Source: Piscinibacter sp. HJYY11
GTDB lineage: Bacteria > Pseudomonadota > Gammaproteobacteria > Burkholderiales > Burkholderiaceae_C
Direction of reading: 5' to 3'
DNA: 64,000 nucleotides
Assembly (NCBI RefSeq): GCF_016735515.1
Contig: NZ_JAERQZ010000001.1
Location: 4,824,746-4,888,745 of the forward strand
The notes under the pieces are model-generated. The model was not told the DNA's origin, searched no databases, and saw only the letters and a list, made by a program, of their open reading frames with translations. The position numbers and the translations under genes are program-made. Below, piece after piece: positions 36,332-46,013 of this stretch. Within the stretch, counting starts at the first letter, position 1. Each line of letters opens with the position of its first letter.

Positions 36332-36976
36332 ATGTTTTCTGACAGTCGCCTTCAGCGGCCGTTGATGGCTTTTGCCTTTGCAGGCAGCCTCGTGTTTCTC
36401 GGTGCTTGCGGCAGCACGCCCGCTCCTGTGAAGACGGCGCTTGCGCCAAGTTATGCGGACCTCATGGCTTCTGCCGAAGAGGCTCATCGCAAAGGCGGCG
36501 TGGTGGAAGCGATGGGCTTCTACGAGAAGGCTGCCAAGGCCGACCCTTCGAAGAAGCAGCCTTGGGTGCGCATCGCGCAAGCGCAGTTCGATGCTCGCAA
36601 CTACGGCTCTGCCATCACGGCATCGCAAGAGGTGCTGCTGCGTGACACGAGTGATGTCACCGCGAAGAGCATCATGGCCGTGAGTGGCTTGCGAGTGTCG
36701 GCCTACGCGCTCGATCAGCTGCGCATGGCCAATGCTGTCGGCGGCAACACACGCGAGGAAGCTCAGGCGCTGGCGCGCATCATGCGCGACTCTCTTGGCG
36801 AAGCGATTCTTCCGCCGGCAGCCGTGGTGACTGCACCTGCGGCCGACAAGCCTGCGATTGCGCGACCCGTCGTCGCGCCTCAGCCGCAGCCTTTGAGGCG
36901 CCCATCTGCTGCAGCGTCTGCGCCTGCAGCGACACCCGAACCCAAGCGCAACCCGTTCGATGCCCTGAAGGGCTGA
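36332..36976 (+). CDS. TPR-containing lipoprotein, first gene of tssBC transcript
   Basis: A 214-residue predicted lipoprotein with lipobox LGAC (Cys near residue 26) after a short hydrophobic signal. Tetratricopeptide-like helices span about residues 40-150 (ADLMASAEEAHRKGGVVEAM and IAQAQFDARNYGSAITASQE). An Ala/Pro-rich tail ends PKRNPFDALKG. AAGGGAG lies about ten bases before the ATG. It is not one of the thirteen core subunits, but TPR lipoproteins recur ahead of tssB in Burkholderiales. It probably helps envelope assembly of the system. The gene opens the large plus-strand operon, 29 bp before tssB. Confidence 0.85.
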   Translation: MFSDSRLQRPLMAFAFAGSLVFLGACGSTPAPVKTALAPSYADLMASAEEAHRKGGVVEAMGFYEKAAKADPSKKQPWVRIAQAQFDARNYGSAITASQEVLLRDTSDVTAKSIMAVSGLRVSAYALDQLRMANAVGGNTREEAQALARIMRDSLGEAILPPAAVVTAPAADKPAIARPVVAPQPQPLRRPSAAASAPAATPEPKRNPFDALKG

Positions 36977-37005
36977 GAGTTAGCCCGTCTGTTGAGAGGA
37001 TCCCC

Positions 37006-37521
37006 ATGGCCAAGAAAGACAGTGTTCAAAAGCGTCTCGAACGCGTTCGCCCGCCGCGCGTGCAGCTTTCCTATGACGTCGAGATCGGTGATGCGATCGA
37101 GAGCAAGGAGCTTCCATTTGTGATGGGGGTGATGGGCGATTTCACCGGCAAGCAAGATCCCGACAAGCCCCTTCCCAAACTCAAGGACCGCAAGTTCGTC
37201 AACGTTGACCTCGACAACTTCGACGAGGTGCTCGAGGGCATGGCACCGCAGGCCAGCTACCGCGTCAAGAACAAGCTCAGCCCCGAAGGCGGCGAGTTCG
37301 CCGTCAACCTGCAGTTCAAGTCGCTTGACGACTTCAGCCCCGAGGCCGTGGTGCAGCAGGTCGAGCCGCTGCGCAAACTGCTCGAGGCACGCACGAAGCT
37401 GTCCGACCTGCGCAACAAGCTGGCCGGCAACGACAAGCTCGAAGATGTGCTGAGCGAAGTGCTCAGCAACACCGAGAAGCTCAAGCAGCTCGGCCAAGAA
37501 GCCGGCAAGGATCAGGAGTAA
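37006..37521 (+). CDS. tssB: T6SS contractile sheath small subunit TssB (VipA)
   Basis: A 171-residue sheath subunit. The family hallmark VQLSYDVEIGDAIESKELPF is at residues 18-37, followed by FVMGVMGDFTGKQ and the later RKFVNVDLDNFDEVL. The C-terminal helix KLKQLGQEAGKDQE interlocks with TssC. TssB and TssC polymerise into the sheath whose contraction drives the Hcp tube outward. GAGAGGA precedes the ATG by five bases. tssC starts three bases after the stop, giving matched expression. Confidence 0.97.
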   Translation: MAKKDSVQKRLERVRPPRVQLSYDVEIGDAIESKELPFVMGVMGDFTGKQDPDKPLPKLKDRKFVNVDLDNFDEVLEGMAPQASYRVKNKLSPEGGEFAVNLQFKSLDDFSPEAVVQQVEPLRKLLEARTKLSDLRNKLAGNDKLEDVLSEVLSNTEKLKQLGQEAGKDQE

Positions 37522-37524
37522 GCC

Positions 37525-39012
37525 ATGAGCGCCACGTTGCAATCCGCGAATGCCGCCGCGGCCGAAGCCACGACAACCGGCTTGCTCGACGACATCGTCG
37601 CGCAGAGCAAGGTTGCCAAGACGACCACCGAGCACAACCGCGCCAAAGACATCATCGGCGAGCTGGTGAAAGAAGTGTTGCAGGGCACGGTGGTCGTGTC
37701 GGAAAACCTCTCTGCCACCCTTGATGCACGTGTGGCCGAGCTGGACCAGCTCATCTCCGCGCAGCTGAGCGAGGTCATGCACGGCGCCGACTTCCAGAAG
37801 CTCGAGTCCTCCTGGCGCGGCCTGCACTACCTGTGCAAGCACACGAGCACTGGCGAGCAGATCAAGATCAAGGTGTTCAACACCACCAAGAAAGAACTGA
37901 TCCGCGACTTCAAGACCGCGATCGACTTCGACCAGAGCGTTCTGTTCAAGAAGGTCTACGAAGAAGAATTCGGCACGTTCGGTGGCGCTCCCTTCGGTGC
38001 ACTGATCGGCGACTTCGACATCGGCCGTCAGGCCGAAGACATGTACTTCGCCGAGCAGATGTCGCACGTGGCGGCAGCTGCGCACGCGCCTTTCATCGCA
38101 GCGGCTTCACCGGAGTTGTTCGGCCTCGAAACCTTTACCGACCTCGGAAAGCCGCGTGATCTGGCCAAAGTGTTCGACACTGTCGAGTACGCCAAGTGGA
38201 AGTCCTTCCGCGAAGCCGAAGACTCACGCTACGTGGGCCTCACCCTGCCGCGCTTCCTGGGCCGCCTGCCTTTCAATCCGAAGGACGGCATCACGACCGA
38301 AGGCTTCAACTTTGTCGAAGACGTGACGGGAGTCGATCACTCCAAGTACCTCTGGATCAACACCGCCTACGCCATGGGGGCTCGCCTCACCTCGGCCTTC
38401 GAGACCTACGGTTGGTGTGCTGCGATCCGCGGTGTTGAAGGCGGTGGCCTGGTCGAAGACCTTCCGACCCACACCTTCCGCACCGATGACGGTGAGATCG
38501 CCCTCAAATGCCCGACCGAGATCTCGATCACCGACCGCCGCGAAAAGGAGCTCAGTGATCTTGGCTTCATTCCACTGGTTCATTGCAAGAACACCGACTA
38601 CGCGGCGTTCTTCGGCGCCCAGTCGACCCAGAAGCCCAAGAAGTACGACAGTGACGCCGCCAACGCAAATGCAAGCCTGTCGGCTCAGTTGCAGTACATG
38701 TTTGCGGTCTGCCGCATCGCGCACTACATGAAGGCCATGATGCGCGACAAGATCGGGAGCTTTGCCTCCGCAACCGACGTGCAGGCTTTCCTGACTCGCT
38801 GGATTTCGCAGTACGTCACCACGGATGAGACCGCCTCGCAAGATGCCAAAGCCAGGTATCCGCTGCGCGAGGCATCCATCGAAGTGTCGGAAGTCCCGGG
38901 GCGCCCCGGGGTGTACCGAGCGGTCTCGTTCGTCCGGCCGCATTTCCAACTGGACGAACTGTCCGTGTCTTTGCGTCTGGTGGCGGAATTGCCATCGGGC
39001 GGAAAAGGCTGA
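37525..39012 (+). CDS. tssC: T6SS contractile sheath large subunit TssC (VipB)
   Basis: A 495-residue sheath protein, full length for TssC. Conserved blocks include LSEVMHGADFQKLESSWRGL, FGALIGDFDIGRQAEDMYFA, TLPRFLGRLPFN and AVCRIAHYMKAMMRDKIGS, with the C-terminal sheath-handshake strand near HFQLDELSVSLRLVAELP. It forms the outer sheath with TssB and is disassembled by ClpV. AGGAG precedes the ATG, overlapping the end of tssB. hcp follows after 37 bp with its own strong ribosome-binding site. Confidence 0.97.
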   Translation: MSATLQSANAAAAEATTTGLLDDIVAQSKVAKTTTEHNRAKDIIGELVKEVLQGTVVVSENLSATLDARVAELDQLISAQLSEVMHGADFQKLESSWRGLHYLCKHTSTGEQIKIKVFNTTKKELIRDFKTAIDFDQSVLFKKVYEEEFGTFGGAPFGALIGDFDIGRQAEDMYFAEQMSHVAAAAHAPFIAAASPELFGLETFTDLGKPRDLAKVFDTVEYAKWKSFREAEDSRYVGLTLPRFLGRLPFNPKDGITTEGFNFVEDVTGVDHSKYLWINTAYAMGARLTSAFETYGWCAAIRGVEGGGLVEDLPTHTFRTDDGEIALKCPTEISITDRREKELSDLGFIPLVHCKNTDYAAFFGAQSTQKPKKYDSDAANANASLSAQLQYMFAVCRIAHYMKAMMRDKIGSFASATDVQAFLTRWISQYVTTDETASQDAKARYPLREASIEVSEVPGRPGVYRAVSFVRPHFQLDELSVSLRLVAELPSGGKG

Positions 39013-39049
39013 CTTCTGAACCAAGTCCTGAACTAAGGGAAGCAAATAA

Positions 39050-39592
39050 ATGAAAGACATCTACGTTGATTTCCACGGTGGTGACATCAAGGGTGAAACC
39101 GAAGATGCCAAGCACAAAGCTGCCAACTGCATCGAAGTGAGTGCGTTCTCGCACAAGATCACCCAGCCGAAGTCGTCGACTTCTTCCAACGCCGGTGGTC
39201 ACAGTGCCGAGCGGACTGAGCACGGCGAGATGATCTTCACCAAAGACATCGACAAGGCATCGGCCAAACTCTGGCAAGCGTGCTCGGCCGGTACCGTGTA
39301 TCCCAAGGTCACGGTCTACTTCTACCGTGCCGTCGGTGGCTCTAACTCCACCACCACCGGTGCCACCGCCAATGCGCGCACGAACTACCTCAAGATCGAG
39401 CTGCGCAACGTGCTGGTGTCGTCGGTCAACACCAACATTGCGAGCGACACCGAGCTGCCGACCGAGACCTTCGGTCTCAAGTACGCCGCTGTGAAATGGA
39501 CCTACGCCAAGTCGCAGATCACTGGCACTCAAGCGGCCCAGATGGACGCCGAAGGCGCGTGGGATCTGTCCAAGAACGTCGCGTTCTTCTGA
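39050..39592 (+). CDS. hcp: T6SS inner tube protein Hcp (TssD)
   Basis: A 180-residue Hcp-family tube protein starting MKDIYVDFHGGDIKGETEDA. Hexameric rings stack into the secreted tube, and some effectors ride inside the lumen. Typical segments are EVSAFSHKITQPKS, MIFTKDIDKASAKLWQACSA and TFGLKYAAVKWTYAK. An AAGGGAA ribosome-binding site lies upstream. A textbook intrinsic terminator follows 28 bp after the stop, which would give hcp more transcript than the genes beyond it, as suits a bulk component. Confidence 0.97.
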   Translation: MKDIYVDFHGGDIKGETEDAKHKAANCIEVSAFSHKITQPKSSTSSNAGGHSAERTEHGEMIFTKDIDKASAKLWQACSAGTVYPKVTVYFYRAVGGSNSTTTGATANARTNYLKIELRNVLVSSVNTNIASDTELPTETFGLKYAAVKWTYAKSQITGTQAAQMDAEGAWDLSKNVAFF

Positions 39593-39620
39593 TCTTCCAG
39601 CCGACTTCTGGTGTTCCCGG

Positions 39621-39648
39621 AAGGCGGCCTATGCCGCCTTCTTTTTTC
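39621..39648 (+). terminator. Intrinsic terminator/attenuator after hcp
   Basis: AAGGCGGC (39621-39628), loop CTAT, GCCGCCTT (39633-39640), then CTTTTTTC. An 8-bp GC-rich perfect stem with a T-run is a canonical rho-independent terminator. It lies inside the operon, just before tssE, so it probably terminates partially. Confidence 0.85.
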
Positions 39649-39658
39649 ATGGTGATGC

Positions 39659-40183
39659 GTGCAAAGGTTTACCCCCTCGCTGCTGGACCGGCTCTTCGAC
39701 GATTCGGTTGACACCAGCGCTGACCATCTGCAACGTGGCTTGACGCTCGAGCAGATGAAGGCCTCCGTCGCGCGCGACATCGAGTCGCTGCTCAACACCC
39801 GTATCGGCCCAATGCCGGAAGCGTTTTCGGGCTTGCCGCTCACGCGGGATTCCATACTCAGCTTCGGGCTCGACGACTTCGTCGGACTGAGCCTGAGCAA
39901 CCCCAACGACCGCGCCACCATCTGCCAATCCATCCGCGAAGCCATCTTGCGGCACGAGCCTCGCTTGCAAGGCGTCGAGGTGACGATCACGCCCCACGCG
40001 GGCTTGCGGCAATTTCTGAACTTCACCGTGACCGCCATGCTGGTGCTCGACCCGACGATGGAGGCCGTCAGCTTTGATGCCTTGCTGCAACCTGTGACCC
40101 AGCAGTACGCGGTGTCTCACTCGCGCGGTTCTTCGTTGTCGCAGTCTTCATCTCCTGCGGGCAACACATCGGTCCATGGATAA
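39659..40183 (+). CDS. tssE: T6SS baseplate subunit TssE (gp25-like)
   Basis: A 174-residue baseplate protein beginning at the GTG at 39659 (read as MQRFTPSLLDRLFDD). An in-frame TGA two codons upstream rules out any earlier start. gp25-family features are SVARDIESLLNTRIGP and the ESFG-like segment SILSFGLDDFVG, then EPRLQGVEVTITPHAG. TssE joins the sheath base to the TssFG wedges. No clear Shine-Dalgarno sequence precedes the GTG and a terminator lies upstream, so it is expected at low level. It overlaps tssF by eight bases. Confidence 0.95.
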   Translation: MQRFTPSLLDRLFDDSVDTSADHLQRGLTLEQMKASVARDIESLLNTRIGPMPEAFSGLPLTRDSILSFGLDDFVGLSLSNPNDRATICQSIREAILRHEPRLQGVEVTITPHAGLRQFLNFTVTAMLVLDPTMEAVSFDALLQPVTQQYAVSHSRGSSLSQSSSPAGNTSVHG

Positions 40184-42080
40184 GCTGCTGCCGCACTACG
40201 AGCGCGAACTGGCTTTCCTGCGGGGGGAGGCCAAGGAGTTTTCGCAGCGCTATCCCAAGGTAGCGGGGCGCCTTCTCATCGCGAACGGCGTCGCAGAAGA
40301 CCCCCACGTCGAACGGCTGATCCAGTCGTTCGCGCTGCTGTCAGCGCGCGTGCAGAAGCGCCTGGACGATGACTTTCCTCTGGTCACCGAGTCGCTGCTG
40401 GAGGTGCTGTATCCCCACTACCTGCGGCCGTTTCCATCGTGCTCCATCGCCCAGTTCGATGCCGGCGACGCTGTAGGCCAGATGAGCGGCATGACCACCA
40501 TCCCGCGCGGCACGCTGCTGAGCAGCCGGCCCGTGCGCGGTGTGGCCTGCAAGTTCCGCACAGTGTTCGATGTGCAACTGGGTCCTTGCACGGTTGCTGG
40601 CGCCGGCTACCGGCATGCGGTGGCCGCCCCTCAAGGTACGCGCCTGGTGCCCCAGGCCACCTCGGTGGTGTCGATCCGGCTGGAACTTCACTCGGGCCAG
40701 ATGAACTGGTCGGACCTGCCGAAGCGTCTTCGCGTCTACCTTGATGGCGAGACTTCCCAAACCAGCGCCCTTCGCGAGGCGCTGTGCAACCGCGTGGTCG
40801 GTCTGCTGATCCAGGACACGCCTCACGGGCCTTGGGTGGGGCCGTTCCCCAGCCGCCCGGAGATGGCCGGCTTCGACGACGATGAAGCGCTGATTGACTA
40901 CGACGAGAGGTCCCATCCTGCCTATCGCCTGTTGACCGAGTACTTTGCCTTCCCAGCGAAGTTCGACTTCGTCGACCTGCAGTTGCCGCCCCACGTGTTT
41001 GCCGCCATGTCCCGGTCGGCGCAGAGTGAACAAGCGGCCGGCCCGCGCACCATCACTTTGCACTATCTCCTGTCAGGCTTTCGCTCCGATTCCGACGAGG
41101 CGCGCCTGCTGGAAACGATCTCCGCCCGAAACTTCGGGCTCGGCTGTACGCCGGTCGTCAACCTCTTCCGCCAGAACGCAGACCCCATCCGGGTCACGCA
41201 CGCTGCCGCCCAGTACCCGGTGGTGGTTGATGCGCGCCGGGCGTTCGGGTACGAGGTCCATTCGATCGACAAGGTGTTTCGCGTGAAGCAGACCCCGCAG
41301 GGCGAAGCCGTCGAAGAGTTCAGGCCCTTCTTCTCGCTGCACCACGGCGACATGCTGGGCGCCGGTGGCGGTGCTGGACTCGGCCAGGGGGAGCGCCGCC
41401 CGGTTCGCTATTGGCACGTGCAGCGCGACGACGCGGTGGCAGCGTCGAGCCCGGGCTACGAACTCGAGATGTCCATCGTCGATGCAGACTTCGAGCCGGC
41501 GCTGCCGCAAACGGACACCCTTTCCATCCAGGTGACGGCCACCAACCGTGACTTGCCAAGCCAGCTTGGATTCGGCGCTGTCGGGGGTGATCTCTTCATT
41601 GAAGGCGGCACCGTGGCGCGCGCGATCCGCATGCTGCGCAAGCCCACGGCCACCCACTCGTTCGAACGCGGCAGGGGCAGCTTGTGGCGGCTGGTATCGC
41701 ACTTGTCGCTCAACCACCTGTCGTTGAGTGGCCGCGGCATCGAAGCCTTGCGCGAAATGTTGCGCCTCTACGACCTCCCGCAAGACGCCACCAACCGCCG
41801 GCAGATCGAAGGCTTGGTGTCGGTTGATTTCCTGCCGGCGACGGCCTGGTTGGCGGGCGAGCCGTTTGCGACCTTCGTGCGAGGCACGGAGGTGCGGATA
41901 GTGGTCGACGAAGAAAGCTATGTCGGCACCGGGCTCGGCCTGTTCGTCGCAGTGCTTGACCGATTCTTCGGCCTCTACGTGCACATCAACAGTTTCACGC
42001 AGTTGACCGTGGTGTCGTCGCGCACGCAGCAAACCCTTTTCAAATGCCCGCCTCGAAACGGTTCGACGGCCCTGGTCTGA
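40176..42080 (+). CDS. tssF: T6SS baseplate subunit TssF
   Basis: A 634-residue TssF, the expected length. It opens MDKLLPHYERELAFLRGEAK followed by EFSQRYPKVAGRL, the family's diagnostic N-terminus. Other marks are FPLVTESLLEVLYPHYLRPF and the C-terminal ATAWLAGEPFATFVRGTEVR with SFTQLTVVSSRTQ. TssF with TssG forms the baseplate wedges around the VgrG hub. It overlaps tssE by 8 bases and tssG by 37 bases, so the three are translationally coupled. Confidence 0.97.
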   Translation: MDKLLPHYERELAFLRGEAKEFSQRYPKVAGRLLIANGVAEDPHVERLIQSFALLSARVQKRLDDDFPLVTESLLEVLYPHYLRPFPSCSIAQFDAGDAVGQMSGMTTIPRGTLLSSRPVRGVACKFRTVFDVQLGPCTVAGAGYRHAVAAPQGTRLVPQATSVVSIRLELHSGQMNWSDLPKRLRVYLDGETSQTSALREALCNRVVGLLIQDTPHGPWVGPFPSRPEMAGFDDDEALIDYDERSHPAYRLLTEYFAFPAKFDFVDLQLPPHVFAAMSRSAQSEQAAGPRTITLHYLLSGFRSDSDEARLLETISARNFGLGCTPVVNLFRQNADPIRVTHAAAQYPVVVDARRAFGYEVHSIDKVFRVKQTPQGEAVEEFRPFFSLHHGDMLGAGGGAGLGQGERRPVRYWHVQRDDAVAASSPGYELEMSIVDADFEPALPQTDTLSIQVTATNRDLPSQLGFGAVGGDLFIEGGTVARAIRMLRKPTATHSFERGRGSLWRLVSHLSLNHLSLSGRGIEALREMLRLYDLPQDATNRRQIEGLVSVDFLPATAWLAGEPFATFVRGTEVRIVVDEESYVGTGLGLFVAVLDRFFGLYVHINSFTQLTVVSSRTQQTLFKCPPRNGSTALV

Positions 42081-43120
42081 TCGACCAACTGCTGGCAGAC
42101 CCCCACCGCTTCGAGTTCTTTCAGGCGGTGAGGTTGCTGGAGCTGGCTCTGTCTGACGGCCCGGCTCCGGCCTCGGAACTCGTGCCGCGGCAGCTCAAGT
42201 TCCGCAACTCTGTCTCGTTGTCGTTCCCTGTCAACGAGATTGAAGCTTTGTCGGTACAGCGCACCGAGGCTCACGAAGGGCAAGCCCAAGACCAGCCAAT
42301 AGAGCGTGTCGAGATGACGCCCGCGTTTATGGGCTTGCTGGGCATGACGGGTGCATTGCCGTTCTCCTACACCGAGCAGATCGCGCAGCGTGAGCTGTAC
42401 CAGCGCGACTTCGCTGCCCGCAGCTTTCTTGATCTGTTCAGCAACCGTGCGGTTGCGCTCTTTTACGCGGCCTGGAAAAAAAGCCGCCTGCATTTGCAGT
42501 ATGAGTCCGACCGCAGGAATCGGTTTGCACCGATGGTGCTGGCGCTGGCCGGGTTGGGGCAGTCGTCGCTGCGCGATCGGTTGGGACCTGAGCAAGGAGG
42601 CGTGGGGGACGAGAGCCTTGCGTTCTTCGCTGGCGCCTTGCAGCACCGGGCGTTGTCCGCGAGCCAGCTGGCGCAGTTGCTTGCCCGCTACCTGCATGTA
42701 CCGGTTCGCATCGAACAGTTCTGCGGGCGCTGGTACCCGTTGCCGGCGGGAGCGCGCACGGAGCTCGGCATCGGCAACGGCGTGCTTGGCCGCAATGCAC
42801 TCTCGGGCGAGCGGGTCTGGCAGCGCGACTTGCGCGTCAAGCTCATCCTGGGGCCGCTCACGCACGAGCTCTTTCGGCGCTTCCTTCCTGGCGCTCCTGG
42901 TGCCACGGCCTTGCGCGAATTGACCACCCTGCTCAGCGGTGTGAGCCTGGAGTACGAGGTCAACCTCACGCTGCGCGCCGACGCAGTCGACGGCAGTACC
43001 CTGAGCTCGCGCCGCTCGCCGCTGGCGGGCCGACTCGGGTGGGACACCTACGTGCAGACCCGCCCTCAGCACGTCGACCGCTGTGACGTGCGCTATGAGA
43101 TCCATGCCGCGCAGGCCTGA
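42044..43120 (+). CDS. tssG: T6SS baseplate subunit TssG
   Basis: A 358-residue TssG with the family motifs FEFFQAVRLLE near residue 25, LKFRNSVSLSFPVNEIEAL, AFMGLLGMTGALPFSYTEQI and FLDLFSNRAVALFYAAWKKS. Two TssF and one TssG make each wedge. Its start lies 37 bases inside the end of tssF in another frame, an unusually long overlap that implies coupled translation. The clpV gene follows 47 bp later. Confidence 0.96.
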   Translation: MPASKRFDGPGLIDQLLADPHRFEFFQAVRLLELALSDGPAPASELVPRQLKFRNSVSLSFPVNEIEALSVQRTEAHEGQAQDQPIERVEMTPAFMGLLGMTGALPFSYTEQIAQRELYQRDFAARSFLDLFSNRAVALFYAAWKKSRLHLQYESDRRNRFAPMVLALAGLGQSSLRDRLGPEQGGVGDESLAFFAGALQHRALSASQLAQLLARYLHVPVRIEQFCGRWYPLPAGARTELGIGNGVLGRNALSGERVWQRDLRVKLILGPLTHELFRRFLPGAPGATALRELTTLLSGVSLEYEVNLTLRADAVDGSTLSSRRSPLAGRLGWDTYVQTRPQHVDRCDVRYEIHAAQA

Positions 43121-43167
43121 GCTTCACCCAAAAGAACCAACCTACACGTCGCTGTCATCGCCATCAC

Positions 43168-45882
43168 ATGTCCAACAACCTCAAGACCCTCATCTCGAAG
43201 CTCAACGACACGACCCGTCGCGCCGCTGAGCGCGCCGCCAGCCTGTGCATGGCCCGCGGCAACTACGAGGTCGACCTGGAGCACCTGTTCCTGGCACTCC
43301 TCGAGAGCCCGCAAGCCGACCTGTCCTTGTTGTGCAAGCGCTTCGGTATCTCGAGCACCGAACTCCAACGCGATCTTGAAAGCGAGATCGCCCGTTTCAA
43401 GACCGGCAACAGCCGCACCCCGGTGTTCTCCCAGCACCTGCCCGTGCTGCTGGAGCATGCCTGGCTCATCGCGTCGCTCGAGTCGCACACCAGCCGCATC
43501 CGTGGCGCGCATCTCCTGCTCGCACTGCTCACCGAGCCCAACCTCAGCCAGCTTGCGTTCCGAGGCTCCAAGCTCTTCGTCAAGTTCAAGCTCGATGAGC
43601 TCAAGCACAAGCTGCCGGAGCTGACCCAGGGCTCACAGGAAGCTGCCGAATCCGTGCGCGCAGTCGATGCGCCCGCTGCCGACAGCGAGGCCGATGCTGC
43701 CGAGCAGGCTGCAGCCCCCGGCAAGACCCCGGCGCTCGACCAGTTCACCACCAACCTCACCCAGCGCGCCCGCGACGGCAAGGTGGACCCGGTGATCGGC
43801 CGCGATCCCGAGATCCGTCAGTGCATCGACATCCTCATGCGCCGCCGCCAGAACAACCCCATCCTGACGGGCGAAGCCGGCGTGGGCAAGACCGCCGTGG
43901 TGGAAGGCCTCGCGCTGCGCATTGCACAAGGCGACGTGCCGCCGCCGCTGCAGGGCGTGGAGCTGCACACGCTCGACATGGGCCTGCTTCAGGCCGGCGC
44001 GTCGGTGAAGGGTGAGTTCGAGAACCGCCTGAAGAACGTGATCGACGAAGTGAAGAAGAGCCCGCATCCGATCATCCTGTTTATCGATGAAGCGCACACG
44101 ATGATCGGCGCGGGCGGCCAGGCCGGCCAGAATGATGCGGCCAACCTCTTGAAGCCCGCGCTGGCTAGAGGCGAGCTGCGCACCGTCGCCGCCACAACCT
44201 GGGGCGAGTACAAGAAGTACTTCGAGAAAGACGCAGCGCTGGCGCGCCGCTTCCAGGTGGTGAAGGTCGAAGAGCCCACCGAGCCGCTTGCCGCCGCCAT
44301 GCTGCGCGGGATGGCGCCGCTGATGGAGAAGCACTTCAACGTGCGCCTCTTCGACGAAGCGATCACCGAGGCCGTGCGCCTGTCCGCCCGCTACATCAGC
44401 GGCCGGCAGCTCCCCGACAAGGCCATCAGCGTGCTCGACACGGCCTGCGCCAAGGTGGCGCTCGGCCAGAACGCCACGCCGTCGATCATCGAAGACACGC
44501 AGCGCCAACTCGAACGCCTGGGCGCCGAGCGCGAAGCCTTGCTGCGCGAACAGGCGGCTGGTGCCGACCACGCGGCCCGCCTTGGCGAACTGAACGACTT
44601 GCGCCAGCAGTTGACAGACCAGGCCGGCGCGCTCAAGTCTCGCTGGGAGCGCGAGAAGGCGCTGGTGGCAGAGATCCGTGAGATGCGCAGCCGTCTGGAG
44701 TCGACGCCAGCGCCCGAGCCGGCCGAAGGTGCCGCAACCGAAGCGAAGCCCAAAGCCAAGGCGTCCTCCAAGGCGGGCAAGGCGGCAACCCCCGAACAAG
44801 CGGCGCTGCAAGCCAAGCTCGCCGAGCTGGAGCAACTGCAGGGCGAGACCCCGATGGTGCCGATGCAGGTCGATGGCACCGTCGTCGCCGAGATCGTCGC
44901 GGCCTGGACGGGCATTCCCCTCGGCAAGATGGTCAAGGACGAGATCAAGACGGTGCTCGGCCTCCTGCCCACGCTCAAGGAACGCATCATCGGTCAGGAC
45001 CATGCGCTCGAAGCGGTGGCCCAGCGCGTGCGCACCGCGCGCGCCAACCTGGAAGACCCGAACAAGCCCAAGGGCGTGTTCATGTTCGTCGGCCCCTCCG
45101 GCGTCGGCAAGACCGAGACCGCACTCGCGTTGGCCGATGTGCTCTACGGCGGCGAGCGCAACATGATCACCATCAACATGAGCGAGTACCAGGAGGCTCA
45201 CACGGTGAGCGGCCTCAAGGGCTCGCCCCCCGGCTACGTGGGGTATGGCGAAGGTGGCGTGTTGACCGAGGCGGTGCGTCGTCGCCCCTACAGCGTGGTG
45301 CTGCTCGATGAAGTGGAGAAGGCCCATCCCGACGTGCTGGAAATGTTCTTCCAGGTCTTCGACAAGGGCGTGATGGACGACGCCGAGGGCCGCGAGATCG
45401 ACTTCCGCAACGCGGTGATCATCCTCACCAGCAACGTCGGCTCGCAGACGGTGATGCAGGCCTGCCTGAACAAGCCTGCCGAGGAGCTGCCTGATGCAGA
45501 CGCCCTGGCCGAGCAGTTGCGCCCGCAGCTCTACAAGGCCTTCAAGCCGGCCTTCCTCGGCCGCATGAAGGTGGTGCCGTACTACCCCATCTCCGACGAT
45601 GTGCTCGATCAGATCATCCGGCTCAAGCTCGACCGCATCGCCGCCCGTGTGGCGACCAACCACAAGGCCCAGTTCGACTACGACGAGGGCCTGGTTGAGG
45701 CCGTGCTGGCCCGCTGCACCGAGGTCGACACCGGCGCTCGCGCGGTCGACCATATCCTCAACGGCACCTTGCTGCCCGAGATCGCCGAAAGCGTGCTTGC
45801 CCGCATGGCGGAAGGGCAGGCCATCGGCCGCATCAAGGTCAGCGCGGGCAAGGACGGGAAGTTCAAGTACAGCGTCAGGTGA
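43168..45882 (+). CDS. clpV: T6SS ATPase TssH (ClpV)
   Basis: A 904-residue AAA+ unfoldase that pulls apart contracted TssBC sheaths for reuse. It has an N-terminal Clp-N domain (1-155), AAA domain 1 with Walker A GEAGVGKT (235-242) and Walker [10 protein letters not shown], a coiled-coil M domain (about 440-560, with an Ala/Lys-rich insertion [18 protein letters not shown]), then AAA domain 2 with Walker A GPSGVGKT (642-649) and [13 protein letters not shown]. No IGF/ClpP-binding tripeptide is seen, which separates it from ClpA. It is preceded by tssG and followed by a structured 131-bp gap before vgrG. Confidence 0.97.
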   Translation: MSNNLKTLISKLNDTTRRAAERAASLCMARGNYEVDLEHLFLALLESPQADLSLLCKRFGISSTELQRDLESEIARFKTGNSRTPVFSQHLPVLLEHAWLIASLESHTSRIRGAHLLLALLTEPNLSQLAFRGSKLFVKFKLDELKHKLPELTQGSQEAAESVRAVDAPAADSEADAAEQAAAPGKTPALDQFTTNLTQRARDGKVDPVIGRDPEIRQCIDILMRRRQNNPILTGEAGVGKTAVVEGLALRIAQGDVPPPLQGVELHTLDMGLLQAGASVKGEFENRLKNVIDEVKKSPHPIILFIDEAHTMIGAGGQAGQNDAANLLKPALARGELRTVAATTWGEYKKYFEKDAALARRFQVVKVEEPTEPLAAAMLRGMAPLMEKHFNVRLFDEAITEAVRLSARYISGRQLPDKAISVLDTACAKVALGQNATPSIIEDTQRQLERLGAEREALLREQAAGADHAARLGELNDLRQQLTDQAGALKSRWEREKALVAEIREMRSRLESTPAPEPAEGAATEAKPKAKASSKAGKAATPEQAALQAKLAELEQLQGETPMVPMQVDGTVVAEIVAAWTGIPLGKMVKDEIKTVLGLLPTLKERIIGQDHALEAVAQRVRTARANLEDPNKPKGVFMFVGPSGVGKTETALALADVLYGGERNMITINMSEYQEAHTVSGLKGSPPGYVGYGEGGVLTEAVRRRPYSVVLLDEVEKAHPDVLEMFFQVFDKGVMDDAEGREIDFRNAVIILTSNVGSQTVMQACLNKPAEELPDADALAEQLRPQLYKAFKPAFLGRMKVVPYYPISDDVLDQIIRLKLDRIAARVATNHKAQFDYDEGLVEAVLARCTEVDTGARAVDHILNGTLLPEIAESVLARMAEGQAIGRIKVSAGKDGKFKYSVR

Positions 45883-45909
45883 GGCGGTTGGCGTTACCAA
45901 TGTTTACCT

Positions 45910-45976
45910 CCGTGGGTGTTGCTTCGTCCCTCTGAGGGATTGCCTGCACCCACGGCGCCCAGGGATGATTCATCCC
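45910..45976. other. Tandem inverted repeats between clpV and vgrG
   Basis: Three nested or adjacent hairpins lie in the 131-bp gap. CCGTGGGTG (45910-45918) pairs with CACCCACGG (45947-45955). Inside that loop TCCCT pairs with AGGGA (45927-45939). Immediately after, GGGATGATTCATCCC (45962-45976) is a perfect 7-bp palindrome with one central base. No T-run follows, so simple intrinsic termination is unlikely. It may insulate the vgrG module, act in RNA stability, or mark a module boundary. Confidence 0.6.
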
Positions 45977-46013
45977 CGGCGATAAGCGCCCGAGCCCCTA
46001 GCGCCCGCATCTC

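Noticed and set aside
43633..45900. A 755-codon minus-strand open frame opposite clpV
   Set aside because: Antisense shadow of a clear AAA+ gene; no recognisable protein features.
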